A program made the position numbers and the translations under genes. A stretch of DNA of 33,423 bases from Pseudomonas amygdali (GTDB taxonomy: Bacteria > Pseudomonadota > Gammaproteobacteria > Pseudomonadales > Pseudomonadaceae): positions 1 to 33,423 of the forward strand of contig NZ_LKBW01000286.1 in assembly GCF_002699855.1 (NCBI RefSeq), written 5' to 3'. Shown here piece by piece: positions 17,853 to 27,343 of this stretch. The stretch's first letter is position 1, and each line of letters begins with the position of its first letter. The notes under the pieces are model-generated. The model saw nothing but the letters and a program-made list of their open reading frames with translations. It did not search any database and was not told where the DNA came from.

Positions 17853-18443
17853 TCAGCCCTGGCCCCGCTGCCACAACGCGTAATACACCTGACCAGCCTT
17901 TTTCTCGCGGTGCAATCGCCAGCTTCCCGGCAAGCCGGTGGTCGATGGCGGGGTTTCGCTTTCGGTGTAGATCCAGGCAGTGTCGGCCAGCCAGCCGTGG
18001 CTTTCCAGCAGGTTGCAGGCTGAAGCCAGCAGGCCTTGATGGAAGGGCGGGTCGAGGAACACCACGTCAAAGGGCGATGCCGTGGCGGTTTCCAGATGGC
18101 GCAGGGCGTCGGTCTGGGAGACCTGGCCGCTGGTGCAGTTCAGTGCGTTGAGGTTCTGGCGCAGGCTGGCGATGGCTGCCGCGTTGCTGTCCAGCGCCAG
18201 GCCCATGCTGGCGCCACGGGACAGGGCTTCGAAATACAGTGTGCCGCTGCCAGTGAAAACGTCCAGCACCCTGGCACCAGCGATGTAGGGCGCCAGCCAG
18301 TTGAACAGGGTTTCGCGCACGCGATCAGGCGTCGGGCGCAGGCCGGGGGCGTCGGGGAAGGTCAGGCGACGGCTGCCCCATTCTCCGCCGATGATACGAA
18401 GCTGACCCAGGCCGTTGTGGCCCTTCGGACGTGGATTGGCCAT
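17853..18443 (-). CDS. rsmD: 16S rRNA (guanine(966)-N2)-methyltransferase
   Basis: A 196-aa SAM-dependent methyltransferase that makes m2G966 in 16S rRNA. The motif RIIGGEWGSRRL (16-27), the RPTPDRVRETLFNWL segment (36-50), the SAM loop DVFTGSG (61-67) and the catalytic DPPF (131-134) are all visible. Its ATG overlaps the TGA of the upstream M16 gene by one base (TGATG), so it is translationally coupled to that operon. Confidence 0.95.
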   Translation of the reverse strand: MANPRPKGHNGLGQLRIIGGEWGSRRLTFPDAPGLRPTPDRVRETLFNWLAPYIAGARVLDVFTGSGTLYFEALSRGASMGLALDSNAAAIASLRQNLNALNCTSGQVSQTDALRHLETATASPFDVVFLDPPFHQGLLASACNLLESHGWLADTAWIYTESETPPSTTGLPGSWRLHREKKAGQVYYALWQRGQG

Positions 18444-19936
18444 CAGTGTTCCGGGACCCCTACAGGTTGGCGAGTGGGTTTGTCGGTCGGTGCCGGCAGT
18501 GGCTTTTGCTCGACGGTCGGGCCAACGGTAACAATGACCATCTTGTCGGCGCTCAGGTGCTTGCTCATCGCAGCTTTCACCTGTTCGACGGTCACGCTCT
18601 GGGCGGCGGCCATGTAGTCCTCAAGGTAGGTCAGCGGCAGGTTGTAGAAACCGATTGCTCCTAGCTGGTCCACGATGGCCGAATTGCTGGCTGCGGTGAG
18701 CGGGAAGCTGCCGGTCAGTTCGCGTTTCACATCGTCGACTTCTTTCTGGGTCGGGCCGTTGGCGAGGAAGTCGCGAACGATGTCCTGCACCAGCTTGAGG
18801 GTGTTTTCGCTCATTTCCGCACGCGTTTGCAGGCCGATCATGAACGGTCCGGCAACCTGCATGGCGGTGAAGCCTGACGACACACCGTAGGTCAGGCCGC
18901 GTTTTTCCCGCACTTCGGTCATCAGTCGACTGCCAAAGCCGCCACCACCCAGTACCGAGTTACCCACGGTCAGCGCCGCGTAATCCGGGTCGTTACGGTC
19001 GATGCCCAGTTGCGCGAGCATCAGGTGGGACTGGTTGGACGCGAATTCGATATGCGTGGTGCCTGCCTTCGGTTCAACCGGATCGGCGACCTTCGCCAGC
19101 GCCGGGCCTTTGGGCAGCGAGGCGGAAACCTGCGCCGCGACGGCTTGCGCTTCGTCTCGCGACAGATCGCCTACCAGAGCAATCACCGCGTTGCCTGCCG
19201 CATAGCCTTTGGCGTGGAAAGCCTTGAGCTGAGCCAGGGTAATGGCATTGATGCTTTTTGCGTCGCCTTCGCTCGGGTGAGCGTAGGGATGGTCGCCGTA
19301 GAGACGGTTGAACAGTTCCTTGCTGGCGATAGCGCCGGGGTTCTGTTTCTGAGTCTCGAAGCTGGCGATCAACTGGTTTTTGATACGGGCCAGAGAGTCG
19401 GCAGGGAAGGTGGGCTTGCCCACGACTTCGCTGAACAGCTTCAGTGCCGGGTCGCGCTTGTCGGCAGCACTCAGGCTGCGCAAGGACGTGACCGCCATGT
19501 CACGGTAGGAACCGTTGCTGAAATCCGCTCCCAGGCCTTCGAAGCCCTGAGCGATGGCATTGACGTCCTTGCCTTTGACGCCCTCGTTGAGCATGGCGTT
19601 GGTCAACAGGGCAATGCCGGGCGATTTCTGGTCCTGGCTGCTGCCTGCGGCGAATGTCAGGCGCATGTCGAACATCGGCAATTCGCGTGATTCCACGAAC
19701 AGCACCCTGGCACCCTCGGCGGTATTCCAGGTTTGTATGTTCAGGGCACGACGGGCCGGCGCCTTGCCGTCCAGTTCCTTGAGGGTTTGCAGGTTGCTGC
19801 CCAGTGCAGGAGTGGTCTGGCCCTGCTCGGCAGGGGCGGCGTTGTCTGCCACGGCTGGCAATGCGACAAAGGTGCCGAGTGAACCGGCCAGGATCAGGCC
19901 AAGCAGCGCATGACGTGGAGCGTTGCGCGTGATCAT
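18443..19936 (-). CDS. M16 family peptidase-like protein without the zinc motif
   Basis: A 497-aa protein with a signal peptide (about residues 1-29, ending AVADNAAP) and two M16 (pitrilysin/insulinase) domains. Where an active member carries HxxEH, this one reads LLTNAMLNEG, so it cannot bind zinc and is presumably the structural partner. The C-terminal domain keeps GGFGSRLMTEVREKRGLTYG, the R/Y substrate-binding motif. Its ATG overlaps the stop of the upstream catalytic M16 gene by 4 bases, which fits a heterodimer in the periplasm. Confidence 0.9.
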   Translation of the reverse strand: MITRNAPRHALLGLILAGSLGTFVALPAVADNAAPAEQGQTTPALGSNLQTLKELDGKAPARRALNIQTWNTAEGARVLFVESRELPMFDMRLTFAAGSSQDQKSPGIALLTNAMLNEGVKGKDVNAIAQGFEGLGADFSNGSYRDMAVTSLRSLSAADKRDPALKLFSEVVGKPTFPADSLARIKNQLIASFETQKQNPGAIASKELFNRLYGDHPYAHPSEGDAKSINAITLAQLKAFHAKGYAAGNAVIALVGDLSRDEAQAVAAQVSASLPKGPALAKVADPVEPKAGTTHIEFASNQSHLMLAQLGIDRNDPDYAALTVGNSVLGGGGFGSRLMTEVREKRGLTYGVSSGFTAMQVAGPFMIGLQTRAEMSENTLKLVQDIVRDFLANGPTQKEVDDVKRELTGSFPLTAASNSAIVDQLGAIGFYNLPLTYLEDYMAAAQSVTVEQVKAAMSKHLSADKMVIVTVGPTVEQKPLPAPTDKPTRQPVGVPEH

Positions 19937-21285
19937 TTGGCTTTCTCCTCAGGCAGAACGTGCGCAACGCTGAGGCGCTCACGGGTGAAATAGGTATTGG
20001 CTGCTTTCTGGATGTCTTGCGGGGTCACGCTTTGCAGCGCCTCCAGTTCATTGTCCATCAGCTTCCAGGACAGACCGACGGTTTCAAGCTCGCCGATCAT
20101 GGTCGCCTGGCTGGTAATCGAGTCGCGTTCATAGACCACGCCCGCAATGACCTGAGCCCGAACGCGCTCCAGTTCTTCGGCCGACGGTGCCTTGGTTTTC
20201 AGCTCGTCGAGCAGACGCCAGATGCCGGCTTCCACATCGGCCAGGGTCTTTTTCTTTTGCAGATTGGGTGTAGCGCTGATCATGAACAGGCTGTCGCCGC
20301 GAGCAAATGCGTCGTAGCGCGACGATGCGCCGGAGACCAGTTCTTCGCCACGTTCCAGGCGTGAGGAAATGCGTGCGCTGTAACCACCGTCGAGCAGTGC
20401 CGCAATCAGGCGCAGGGCATTCGCCGAACGTGGGTCTTCAGCGGTCGCAACGCTTGGCACGTTGAAGCCGTAAATCAGGCTCGGCAACTGGGTTTTGACG
20501 TGCAGAGTGATCTTGCGCTCGCCCGGCTCGGCCAGTTCCAGCGGTTTTTTCGAGGGCGGCACGTCGCGGCGCGGGATCGGCCCGAAGAAACGCTCTGCCA
20601 GGGCTTTGACCTCGTCCGGCTGCACATCGCCAACCACCACCAGCGTGGCGTTGTTCGGCGCATACCAGGATTCGTACCAGTGGCGCAGCTCTTCAACCTT
20701 CATGCGCTCCAGGTCCGCCATCCAGCCAATGGTCGGCGTGTGATAGCCGCTGGCAGGGTAGGCCATCGCCTTGAAGCGTTCGAATGCCTTGCCCATCGGC
20801 TTGTCATCGGTGCGCAGGCGACGCTCTTCCTTGATGACTTCGATCTCGCGGCTGAATTCGTCGGCGGGCAATTTCAGGGTTGCCATGCGATCGGCTTCCA
20901 GTTCCAGCGCTACGCTCAGACGATCGCGGGCCAGGACCTGATAGTAGGCGGTATAGTCATCGCTGGTGAACGCATTCTCTTCAGCGCCCAGATCGCGCAG
21001 AATCAGCGAGGATTCACCCGGTCCGGTCTTGCTGCTGCCCTTGAACATCATGTGCTCAAGCGCATGGGACAGGCCGGTCTGGCCGGGTGTTTCGTAGCTG
21101 GAGCCGACCTTGTACCAGATCTGGGAAACCACCACTGGAGCGCGGTGGTCTTCGCGGACGACAACTTTCAGGCCATTGTCCAGGGTAAATTCATGAGTCG
21201 GTTGCGAATCAGCAGCCAATGCTGTCAAGGGCAGACAAATAGTGCTGAGCAGCAGGCCTGCGGCGCGGCGGGCTAGAGCATTCAT
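19933..21285 (-). CDS. M16 family zinc peptidase, catalytic subunit
   Basis: A 450-aa protein with a signal peptide (about 1-25, LTALAADS) and an M16 domain carrying the inverted zinc motif HALEH (H74, E77, H78). The third zinc ligand is expected among the glutamates of ALELEADRM about 75 residues on. The Tyr-rich SDDYTAYYQV helix of the family is also present. It is the first gene of an operon with the inactive M16 partner and rsmD and is divergent from ftsY. The substrate is unknown; related pairs degrade short peptides in the periplasm. Confidence 0.92.
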   Translation of the reverse strand: MNALARRAAGLLLSTICLPLTALAADSQPTHEFTLDNGLKVVVREDHRAPVVVSQIWYKVGSSYETPGQTGLSHALEHMMFKGSSKTGPGESSLILRDLGAEENAFTSDDYTAYYQVLARDRLSVALELEADRMATLKLPADEFSREIEVIKEERRLRTDDKPMGKAFERFKAMAYPASGYHTPTIGWMADLERMKVEELRHWYESWYAPNNATLVVVGDVQPDEVKALAERFFGPIPRRDVPPSKKPLELAEPGERKITLHVKTQLPSLIYGFNVPSVATAEDPRSANALRLIAALLDGGYSARISSRLERGEELVSGASSRYDAFARGDSLFMISATPNLQKKKTLADVEAGIWRLLDELKTKAPSAEELERVRAQVIAGVVYERDSITSQATMIGELETVGLSWKLMDNELEALQSVTPQDIQKAANTYFTRERLSVAHVLPEEKAK

Positions 21286-21541
21286 TCGTAGTTTGAACCT
21301 GTAGGACGGCCCGCGTGAACTTAGCGTCGGCGGGCGCGGGGGTGTTAGGATACTGATCCGTTTGCTTCAGAGACAGCCTTCACTGGCCGATTGCGAGTGA
21401 AACCTGTCTGAAACGCAGGTAAAGGTAGCGCTTCAAGCGGCCGTTGAGTGAACAAGAAGTCCTAAACGCAGTCTGTTTTGCATGTCAGAATTTTTCCGGG
21501 TCGCCCTCTGGCGCCCCGCAACCTTGAGATAGCCGTCCTCC

Positions 21542-23032
21542 ATGTTTGGTTCCAACGACGACAAGAAGACCCCAGCCGAGGCTGGAGAGAAGAAAGGCCT
21601 GTTCGGATGGCTGCGCAAGAAACCGCAGCAAGCCGAGCCAGCGCCACAAGAATCATCCCCGACGCAACCCGATCCGGTCCACGACCCGGTTGTGATCACG
21701 CCGCAGGTTGAGCCTGCTGTTGCCTCGCAATCTGTACCCGAGAGCATCGTCGAGCCGGTTGCGAATTCGCAGCAAGGCCATGTCAAGCCAGGTGCGCCGT
21801 CGCCTCAGCCGTGGCTGACCTTGCCGGTAACCGAGGAGCCAGTGGCACTGAGTGACGAGCGCGAGCCGCACATCACCCCGCCAATTCCAGAGCAAAGTCA
21901 GGCTCATGCCATGCCCGAGCCGGTCGCAGCGCAACCTGTGGCTGATATCGTGCCGCTGAGTGTTCCCGAGCCACTACTGGTTCAGCCTGTTCCAGAACCA
22001 GAACCCGTCGTAGCGCAGGCTGTGCCACAACCGGTAGCGCCTGTTCCGCAAGTGGTTCCTGCTCTGGCCCCTGCTCCGGTACAAGAGCCCGAAACCGGCA
22101 AGGTCGGCTTCTTTGCTCGCCTGAAGCAGGGGCTGTCGAAAACCAGCGCCAGCATTGGCGAAGGCATGGCCAGCCTGTTCCTGGGCAAGAAAGCCATCGA
22201 TGATGACCTGCTGGAAGAAATCGAAACCCGTTTGCTGACCGCCGATGTCGGCGTTGAGGCCACATCGGTCATCATCAAGAGCCTGACTCAGAAGGTCGCG
22301 CGCAAGCAGTTGACCGATGCTCAGGCGTTGTACACCTCGTTGCAGGGCGAACTGGCTGCGATGCTCAAGCCTGTCGAGCAACCGCTGGTGATCAAGGCCG
22401 AACACAAGCCGTTCGTGATTCTGGTGGTCGGCGTCAATGGCGCGGGCAAGACCACCACCATCGGCAAGCTGGCCAAGAAGCTGCAACTGGAAGGCAAGAA
22501 GGTCATGCTGGCCGCGGGCGACACGTTCCGCGCTGCAGCCGTCGAGCAATTGCAGGTCTGGGGTGAGCGTAATCACATACCGGTCATCGCTCAGCACACC
22601 GGTGCCGATTCCGCCTCGGTGATTTTCGATGCTGTGCAGGCCGCCAAGGCCCGTGGCATTGATGTGTTGATCGCCGACACCGCCGGTCGCCTGCACACCA
22701 AGGACAACCTGATGGAGGAGCTGAAGAAGGTTCGCCGCGTGATCGGCAAGCTGGACGCAGATGCTCCTCACGAAGTCCTGCTGGTCCTCGATGCGGGCAC
22801 CGGGCAGAACGCTATCAATCAGGCCAAACAATTCAACCAGACGGTTACGTTGACCGGGCTGGCGCTGACCAAGCTGGATGGCACAGCCAAAGGCGGCGTG
22901 ATTTTCGCCCTGGCCAAGCAGTTCGGCTTGCCGATTCGCTATATCGGCGTCGGTGAAGGTATCGATGACTTGCGTACCTTCGAGGCCGAACCCTTTGTTC
23001 ATGCACTGTTTGCGGAGCGGGAGCGTCCATGA
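21542..23032 (+). CDS. ftsY: Signal recognition particle receptor FtsY
   Basis: A 496-aa SRP receptor GTPase for cotranslational targeting to the inner membrane. Residues 1 to about 185 form a long Pro/Glu/Val-rich acidic A domain with a basic N-terminal segment (KKGLFGWLRKK) likely to bind membrane. The NG domain follows, beginning FFARLKQGLSKTSASIGEGM near 188. The P-loop GVNGAGKTTT is at 297-306, and DTAGRLHTKDN and TKLDGTAKGG are present. The last 4 bases overlap ftsE (ATGA). The ribosome site is weak. Confidence 0.97.
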   Translation: MFGSNDDKKTPAEAGEKKGLFGWLRKKPQQAEPAPQESSPTQPDPVHDPVVITPQVEPAVASQSVPESIVEPVANSQQGHVKPGAPSPQPWLTLPVTEEPVALSDEREPHITPPIPEQSQAHAMPEPVAAQPVADIVPLSVPEPLLVQPVPEPEPVVAQAVPQPVAPVPQVVPALAPAPVQEPETGKVGFFARLKQGLSKTSASIGEGMASLFLGKKAIDDDLLEEIETRLLTADVGVEATSVIIKSLTQKVARKQLTDAQALYTSLQGELAAMLKPVEQPLVIKAEHKPFVILVVGVNGAGKTTTIGKLAKKLQLEGKKVMLAAGDTFRAAAVEQLQVWGERNHIPVIAQHTGADSASVIFDAVQAAKARGIDVLIADTAGRLHTKDNLMEELKKVRRVIGKLDADAPHEVLLVLDAGTGQNAINQAKQFNQTVTLTGLALTKLDGTAKGGVIFALAKQFGLPIRYIGVGEGIDDLRTFEAEPFVHALFAERERP

Positions 23033-23700
23033 TTCGATTCGAGCAGGTCGGTAAGCGCTACCCGAATGGACATGTCGGGTTGCATGAACTGAGCTTTCGA
23101 GTACGTCGCGGCGAGTTTTTGTTTGTCACTGGTCATTCCGGTGCCGGTAAAAGCACGCTGTTACGCCTGTTGCTGGCCATGGAGCGTCCAACTACCGGCA
23201 AACTGATGCTGGCCGGCCAGGACCTTGGGCAGATCAGCAACGCACAGATCCCGTTTCTGCGTCGTCAGATCGGCGTGGTGTTCCAGAATCACCAGTTGCT
23301 GTTCGATCGCACGGTGTTCAACAACATCGCGTTACCCTTGCAGATCCTCGGTCTGTCCAAGCCCGAGATTGCCAAACGGGTCGATTCGGCCCTTGAGCGT
23401 GTGGCGTTGTCCGATAAGGCCGAGCTGTACCCCGGCGACCTGTCCACCGGTCAGCAACAGCGTGTCGGGATTGCTCGCGCCATTGTCCATCGCCCGGCCT
23501 TGCTGCTGGCCGATGAACCGACCGGTAACCTCGACCCACGTCTGGCGGCGGAAATCATGGGCGTGTTTGAAGATATCAACCGACTGGGGACCAGCGTGCT
23601 GATCGCCAGTCACGACCTTGCATTGATTGCCCGCATGCGCCATCGCATGTTGACCCTGCAACGCGGTCGTTTGATCGGTGACGGGGAGGCCGGAGTATGA
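23029..23700 (+). CDS. ftsE: Cell-division ABC ATPase FtsE
   Basis: A 223-aa ATPase that partners FtsX at the divisome and regulates septal peptidoglycan hydrolases. The Walker A motif GHSGAGKST is at 35-43, the ABC signature LSTGQQQR at 138-145 (a variant of LSGGQ), Walker B LLLADEP at 158-164 and the switch histidine at 195. It overlaps ftsY and ftsX by 4 bases each, so the three are coupled. Confidence 0.97.
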   Translation: MIRFEQVGKRYPNGHVGLHELSFRVRRGEFLFVTGHSGAGKSTLLRLLLAMERPTTGKLMLAGQDLGQISNAQIPFLRRQIGVVFQNHQLLFDRTVFNNIALPLQILGLSKPEIAKRVDSALERVALSDKAELYPGDLSTGQQQRVGIARAIVHRPALLLADEPTGNLDPRLAAEIMGVFEDINRLGTSVLIASHDLALIARMRHRMLTLQRGRLIGDGEAGV

Positions 23701-24731
23701 GTGCTACACGCAGCCCCAAGGTTTCCGAACGCGTTGCGCCCAAGGCCGCCGATCCAGTGCCGCCGAAAAAGAAAAAGCAGCGTCACGACCATGATGATGA
23801 CGGCCCGGATTTCAGTGCGTTGTTGTCGGCGTGGCTGGAAAGCCATCGCTCCAGTCTGCTGGACAGCCTGCGACGTCTGGGAAAACAACCGATTGGCAGT
23901 TTCTTTACCTGTCTGGTGATGGCGATTGCCTTGAGCTTGCCGATGGGACTGTCATTGCTACTGAGCAATGTCGAGCGTCTGGGTGGTTCATGGCAGCGTG
24001 CGGCGCAGATTTCCATCTACCTGAAGCTGGATGCCAATACTGCTGATGGCACTCGCTTGCGCGATGAAATCAAGTCGATGCCCGGTGTGGCAGATGCCGA
24101 GTACATCAGCAGCGAGCAGGCATTGGGTGAATTCAAGCAACAGTCCGGTCTGGGCGAGGCGCTCAAGGAATTGCCAGAGAACCCGCTTCCAGGCGTGGTG
24201 TTGGTAACGCCGGATGAAGTGGACAAACCTGCGCTGGAAGCCTTGCGCACGCGGTTGGCAGAACTGCCTAAAGTCGAGCAGGCGCAACTGGATCTGGTCT
24301 GGGTCGAAAGGCTGGCCGCGATCCTCAAGCTGGGTGACCGATTCGTTTTCGGCTTGACGGTTTTGCTTGTCTCAGCTTTGCTGTTAGTAATTGGTAACAC
24401 AATTCGTCTACATATTGAAAACCGCCGTATCGAAATCGAAGTTATCAAGCTGGTGGGCGGTACTGACAGCTACGTGCGCAGACCCTTCCTTTATATGGGC
24501 GCGCTGTACGGTTTCGGGGCAGGTATCCTGTCCTGGGGCGTTCTGGCTTATGGCCTGAACTGGCTAAACGGTGCGGTCGTCGGGCTGGCAGGTCTCTATG
24601 GAAGCGACTTTGCGCTGGCAGGTGTTCCGATGGGTGATGGTCTTTCGCTCTTGCTTGGAGCGGTTCTGTTAGGGTATATCGGTGCCTGGATTGCGGTCGC
24701 TCGTCACTTGCGTGAGCTGGCGCCCCGTTAG
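23697..24731 (+). CDS. ftsX: Cell-division membrane protein FtsX
   Basis: A 344-aa inner-membrane partner of FtsE. The cytoplasmic N-terminus (about 1-68) is long and has a highly charged PKKKKQRHDHDDDG segment. Helix 1 is near 69-92, followed by a periplasmic domain (about 95-212), and helices 2-4 lie near 215-238, 264-290 and 315-338. Its periplasmic loop normally engages EnvC/AmiB-type activators. It is the third gene of the ftsYEX cluster, with rpoH 118 bases after it. Confidence 0.96.
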   Translation: MSATRSPKVSERVAPKAADPVPPKKKKQRHDHDDDGPDFSALLSAWLESHRSSLLDSLRRLGKQPIGSFFTCLVMAIALSLPMGLSLLLSNVERLGGSWQRAAQISIYLKLDANTADGTRLRDEIKSMPGVADAEYISSEQALGEFKQQSGLGEALKELPENPLPGVVLVTPDEVDKPALEALRTRLAELPKVEQAQLDLVWVERLAAILKLGDRFVFGLTVLLVSALLLVIGNTIRLHIENRRIEIEVIKLVGGTDSYVRRPFLYMGALYGFGAGILSWGVLAYGLNWLNGAVVGLAGLYGSDFALAGVPMGDGLSLLLGAVLLGYIGAWIAVARHLRELAPR

Positions 24732-24773
24732 AGGCAAATTTTTCGTTCACCAGACTGGCTTCTGAAAATCAAG

Positions 24774-24800
24774 GAACTTGGTTAGCGGTTCCGGGTCAAT
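24774..24800 (+). promoter_or_regulatory. Candidate AlgU/sigma-E promoter of rpoH
   Basis: GAACTT (24774-24779), a 16-base spacer and TCAAT (24796-24800) resemble the extracytoplasmic sigma consensus GAACTT-N16/17-TCTGA, with the -35 exact and the -10 weaker. P. aeruginosa and E. coli rpoH are known to have a sigma-E type promoter, and this one lies 50 bases before the ATG. It would link heat-shock sigma to envelope stress. Confidence 0.5.
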
Positions 24801-24849
24801 CTGGCTATTGCTGAACTGCACATAACCTGTGCGCTGGAGGTTTTTTCGT

Positions 24850-25704
<855 letters not shown>

Positions 25705-25720
25705 GGCTACCCGGTGACGA

Positions 25721-25752
25721 AAAAACGCCCCGAGATGATCGGGGCGTTTTTG
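25721..25752 (+). terminator. Rho-independent terminator of rpoH
   Basis: CGCCCCGA (25726-25733) pairs with TCGGGGCG (25739-25746) around a 5-base loop and is followed by TTTTTG, with an A-run before the stem, so it may also work in the other direction. Confidence 0.95.
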
Positions 25753-25764
25753 TTTGTGTACCAG

Positions 25765-25815
25765 CTATCGTGCGACGCTCTGCGTCGGCATGCCGCTCTG
25801 GACGCTCTGCGTCCT
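25765..25815. repeat. Palindromic repeat element, copy between rpoH and mtgA
   Basis: Contains GCGACGC-TCT-GCGTCG (25772-25787) and GGACGC-TCT-GCGTCC (25800-25814), the same two modules in the same order as the copy at 9431. It lies between the convergent stops of rpoH and mtgA, just after the terminator. Confidence 0.8.
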
Positions 25816-25839
25816 CTTCTCCGAACTAGCGCCATCCCA

Positions 25840-26550
25840 TCACCAGCGACGGCTGCTGTTCAACCCCTGCAAATATTCATCCCCACCCAACTGACGCATT
25901 TGCTGACGAATCCAGCCGGCGCGACGCGAGACGTAGCTGCTCGGGTGGCTGGCGCTCCACTCGCGCGGGTTGGGGAGGACGGCGGCGAGGTAGCTTGCCT
26001 GCTGTACAGATAGCGCGCTGGCGTTGGTGCGGAAGTGATGTTGCGCTGCTGCCTGCGCGCCGAATACGCCTTCGTCCCATTCGACGCTGTTCAGGTACAC
26101 CTCAAGGATGCGCTCCTTGGACCACAGCAGCTCGATGAGCATAGTGAACCACGCCTCCAGTCCTTTGCGCAGGTAGCTGCGACCGGACCACAGGAACAGG
26201 TTTTTCGACACCTGCTGGCTAAGCGTACTGGCGCCACGGATCGAGCCGCCGCGCTCGTTGTGCAGGATGGCCGCTTGAATGGCGTCGACGTCGAAACCCC
26301 AATGCTCTGCGAATTTCTGATCCTCGCCGGCAATGACCGCAATTTTAAGGTTGTCGGAGATTCTGTCCCACGGTTCCCAGTCGCGTTGCAGGTCGATAGG
26401 CTCGCCGTCGACCCAGGATTCGACCTTGCGTTCGACCATCAGCGCGGTGCCTGGTGTCGGTACCCAGCGCAGAACCAGAACCACGAGAACACTGCCTGCG
26501 GCGAACCACAGCAGGGCTTTGACGATGCGACGAAGGATAAACTGCAGCAT
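25840..26550 (-). CDS. mtgA: Monofunctional biosynthetic peptidoglycan transglycosylase
   Basis: A 236-aa membrane-anchored glycosyltransferase (GT51) that polymerises lipid II glycan strands. One N-terminal helix (about 11-28) is followed by the catalytic motif EDQKFAEHWGFD (E76) and GASTLSQQVSKNLFL (about 107-121), with the RKGLEAWFTMLIE segment and ERILEVYLN. No transpeptidase domain is present, as expected. The ATG at 26550 was chosen because the family begins at the helix; an extension to 26619 runs into the intergenic region. It is divergent from the DUF423 gene. Confidence 0.95.
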   Translation of the reverse strand: MLQFILRRIVKALLWFAAGSVLVVLVLRWVPTPGTALMVERKVESWVDGEPIDLQRDWEPWDRISDNLKIAVIAGEDQKFAEHWGFDVDAIQAAILHNERGGSIRGASTLSQQVSKNLFLWSGRSYLRKGLEAWFTMLIELLWSKERILEVYLNSVEWDEGVFGAQAAAQHHFRTNASALSVQQASYLAAVLPNPREWSASHPSSYVSRRAGWIRQQMRQLGGDEYLQGLNSSRRW

Positions 26551-26583
26551 AGAGATGGCTTGGCCGAACCCGTTGAGCGGGCC

Positions 26584-26589
26584 ATTATA
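26584..26589 (-). promoter_or_regulatory. Candidate -10 element of mtgA
   Basis: TATAAT reads on the minus strand at 26589-26584, 33 bases before the mtgA ATG. No clear -35 hexamer at 16-18 bases upstream. Confidence 0.35.
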
Positions 26590-26630
26590 CAGACCGTGCG
26601 CCTTTCGACGATTTTTCACTGGAGTTCCTG

Positions 26631-26975
26631 ATGCTTCGTAGCTTTTTGATGCTTGCTGCCTTCTTTGGCTTCACGGGTGTGGCGTTGGGCGCATTTGCCG
26701 CCCACGGTCTCAAGGAACGCCTGAGTGCCGAGTACCTGGCGGTGTTCCATACGGGTGTGCTTTATCAACTAATCCACGCGCTGGCCCTGCTCGGTGTGGC
26801 GATACTGGCGACGCACATCCCCGGGCGTCTCGTCACTTGGGCCGGCAGCCTGTACGCGCTCACCCTGACCGGCATCGGCAAGCTGGGCATCATCACCCCG
26901 TTCGGTGGTCTGGCCTTTCTGTTTGGCTGGTCGATGCTGGGTCTGGCTGCCTGGAGGCTGGGTTCGCCTCCTTGA
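26631..26975 (+). CDS. DUF423 small membrane protein (YgdD-like)
   Basis: A 114-aa protein with four predicted membrane helices. The family pattern GALGAFAAHGLKERL (here FTGVALGAFAAHGLKERLS near 14-32) and FHTGVLYQLIHALALL are visible. Function is unknown across the family. GGAG lies 5-8 bases before the ATG. It is divergent from mtgA and precedes thiS, with a promoter candidate between it and thiS. Confidence 0.9.
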   Translation: MLRSFLMLAAFFGFTGVALGAFAAHGLKERLSAEYLAVFHTGVLYQLIHALALLGVAILATHIPGRLVTWAGSLYALTLTGIGKLGIITPFGGLAFLFGWSMLGLAAWRLGSPP

Positions 26976-27029
26976 ACATCTGCTCACCTGGAGGCCAGCC
27001 GTGCTTGAGACGAATGGCGTGGCTTTGCC

Positions 27030-27058
27030 TTGGTCATACCCGCTGATCGGGCTAGAAT
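27030..27058 (+). promoter_or_regulatory. Candidate promoter of thiS-thiG
   Basis: TTGGTC (27030-27035), a 17-base spacer and TAGAAT (27053-27058) precede the thiS ATG by 33 bases. No thiamine-pyrophosphate riboswitch is seen; the leader is too short for one. Confidence 0.45.
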
Positions 27059-27090
27059 GCTGGCCCCCCAAAAATGATGGCTGCTCTCGC

Positions 27091-27291
27091 ATGCACATTC
27101 AGTTGAACGGTGAACCCTTTGAATTGCCCGATGGCGAAACCGTCGCGGCATTACTGATCCGCCTGGACCTTGCCGGACGCCGGGTTGCGGTGGAACTGAA
27201 CCTGGATATCGTGCCGCGCAGTCAGCATGCGGCGACCGTCCTGGGTGAAGGCGATCAGGTCGAAGTGGTTCATGCCATTGGCGGTGGCTAG
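27091..27291 (+). CDS. thiS: Sulfur carrier protein ThiS
   Basis: A 66-aa beta-grasp protein that carries a C-terminal thiocarboxylate donating sulfur to the thiazole of thiamine. The GG at the C-terminus (HAIGGG) and the N-terminal MHIQLNGEPFEL are typical. The ATG at 27091 gives exactly the normal length; longer in-frame starts run into the upstream gene. A clear Shine-Dalgarno is not seen. It is followed 52 bases later by thiG. ThiF, ThiO/ThiH and other thiamine genes are not in the window. Confidence 0.94.
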   Translation: MHIQLNGEPFELPDGETVAALLIRLDLAGRRVAVELNLDIVPRSQHAATVLGEGDQVEVVHAIGGG

Positions 27292-27343
27292 TTCGCAACC
27301 TGCACTTAGCCCAACCCCCATCTGCACGTTATGAGGATTTCCG

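Noticed and set aside
21974..23002. A 342-codon minus-strand frame opposite ftsY
   Set aside because: Antisense of a well-conserved gene with P-loop motifs in the sense frame; no independent support.
24774..24804. TCTGG at 24800-24804 as the -10 of the rpoH sigma-E promoter
   Set aside because: It is closer to the consensus TCTGA but would need a 20-base spacer; TCAAT at 16 bases is preferred.
27000..27090. Thiamine-pyrophosphate riboswitch before thiS
   Set aside because: The leader after the predicted start is about 25-30 bases and no THI-box core (CUGAGA) is seen.
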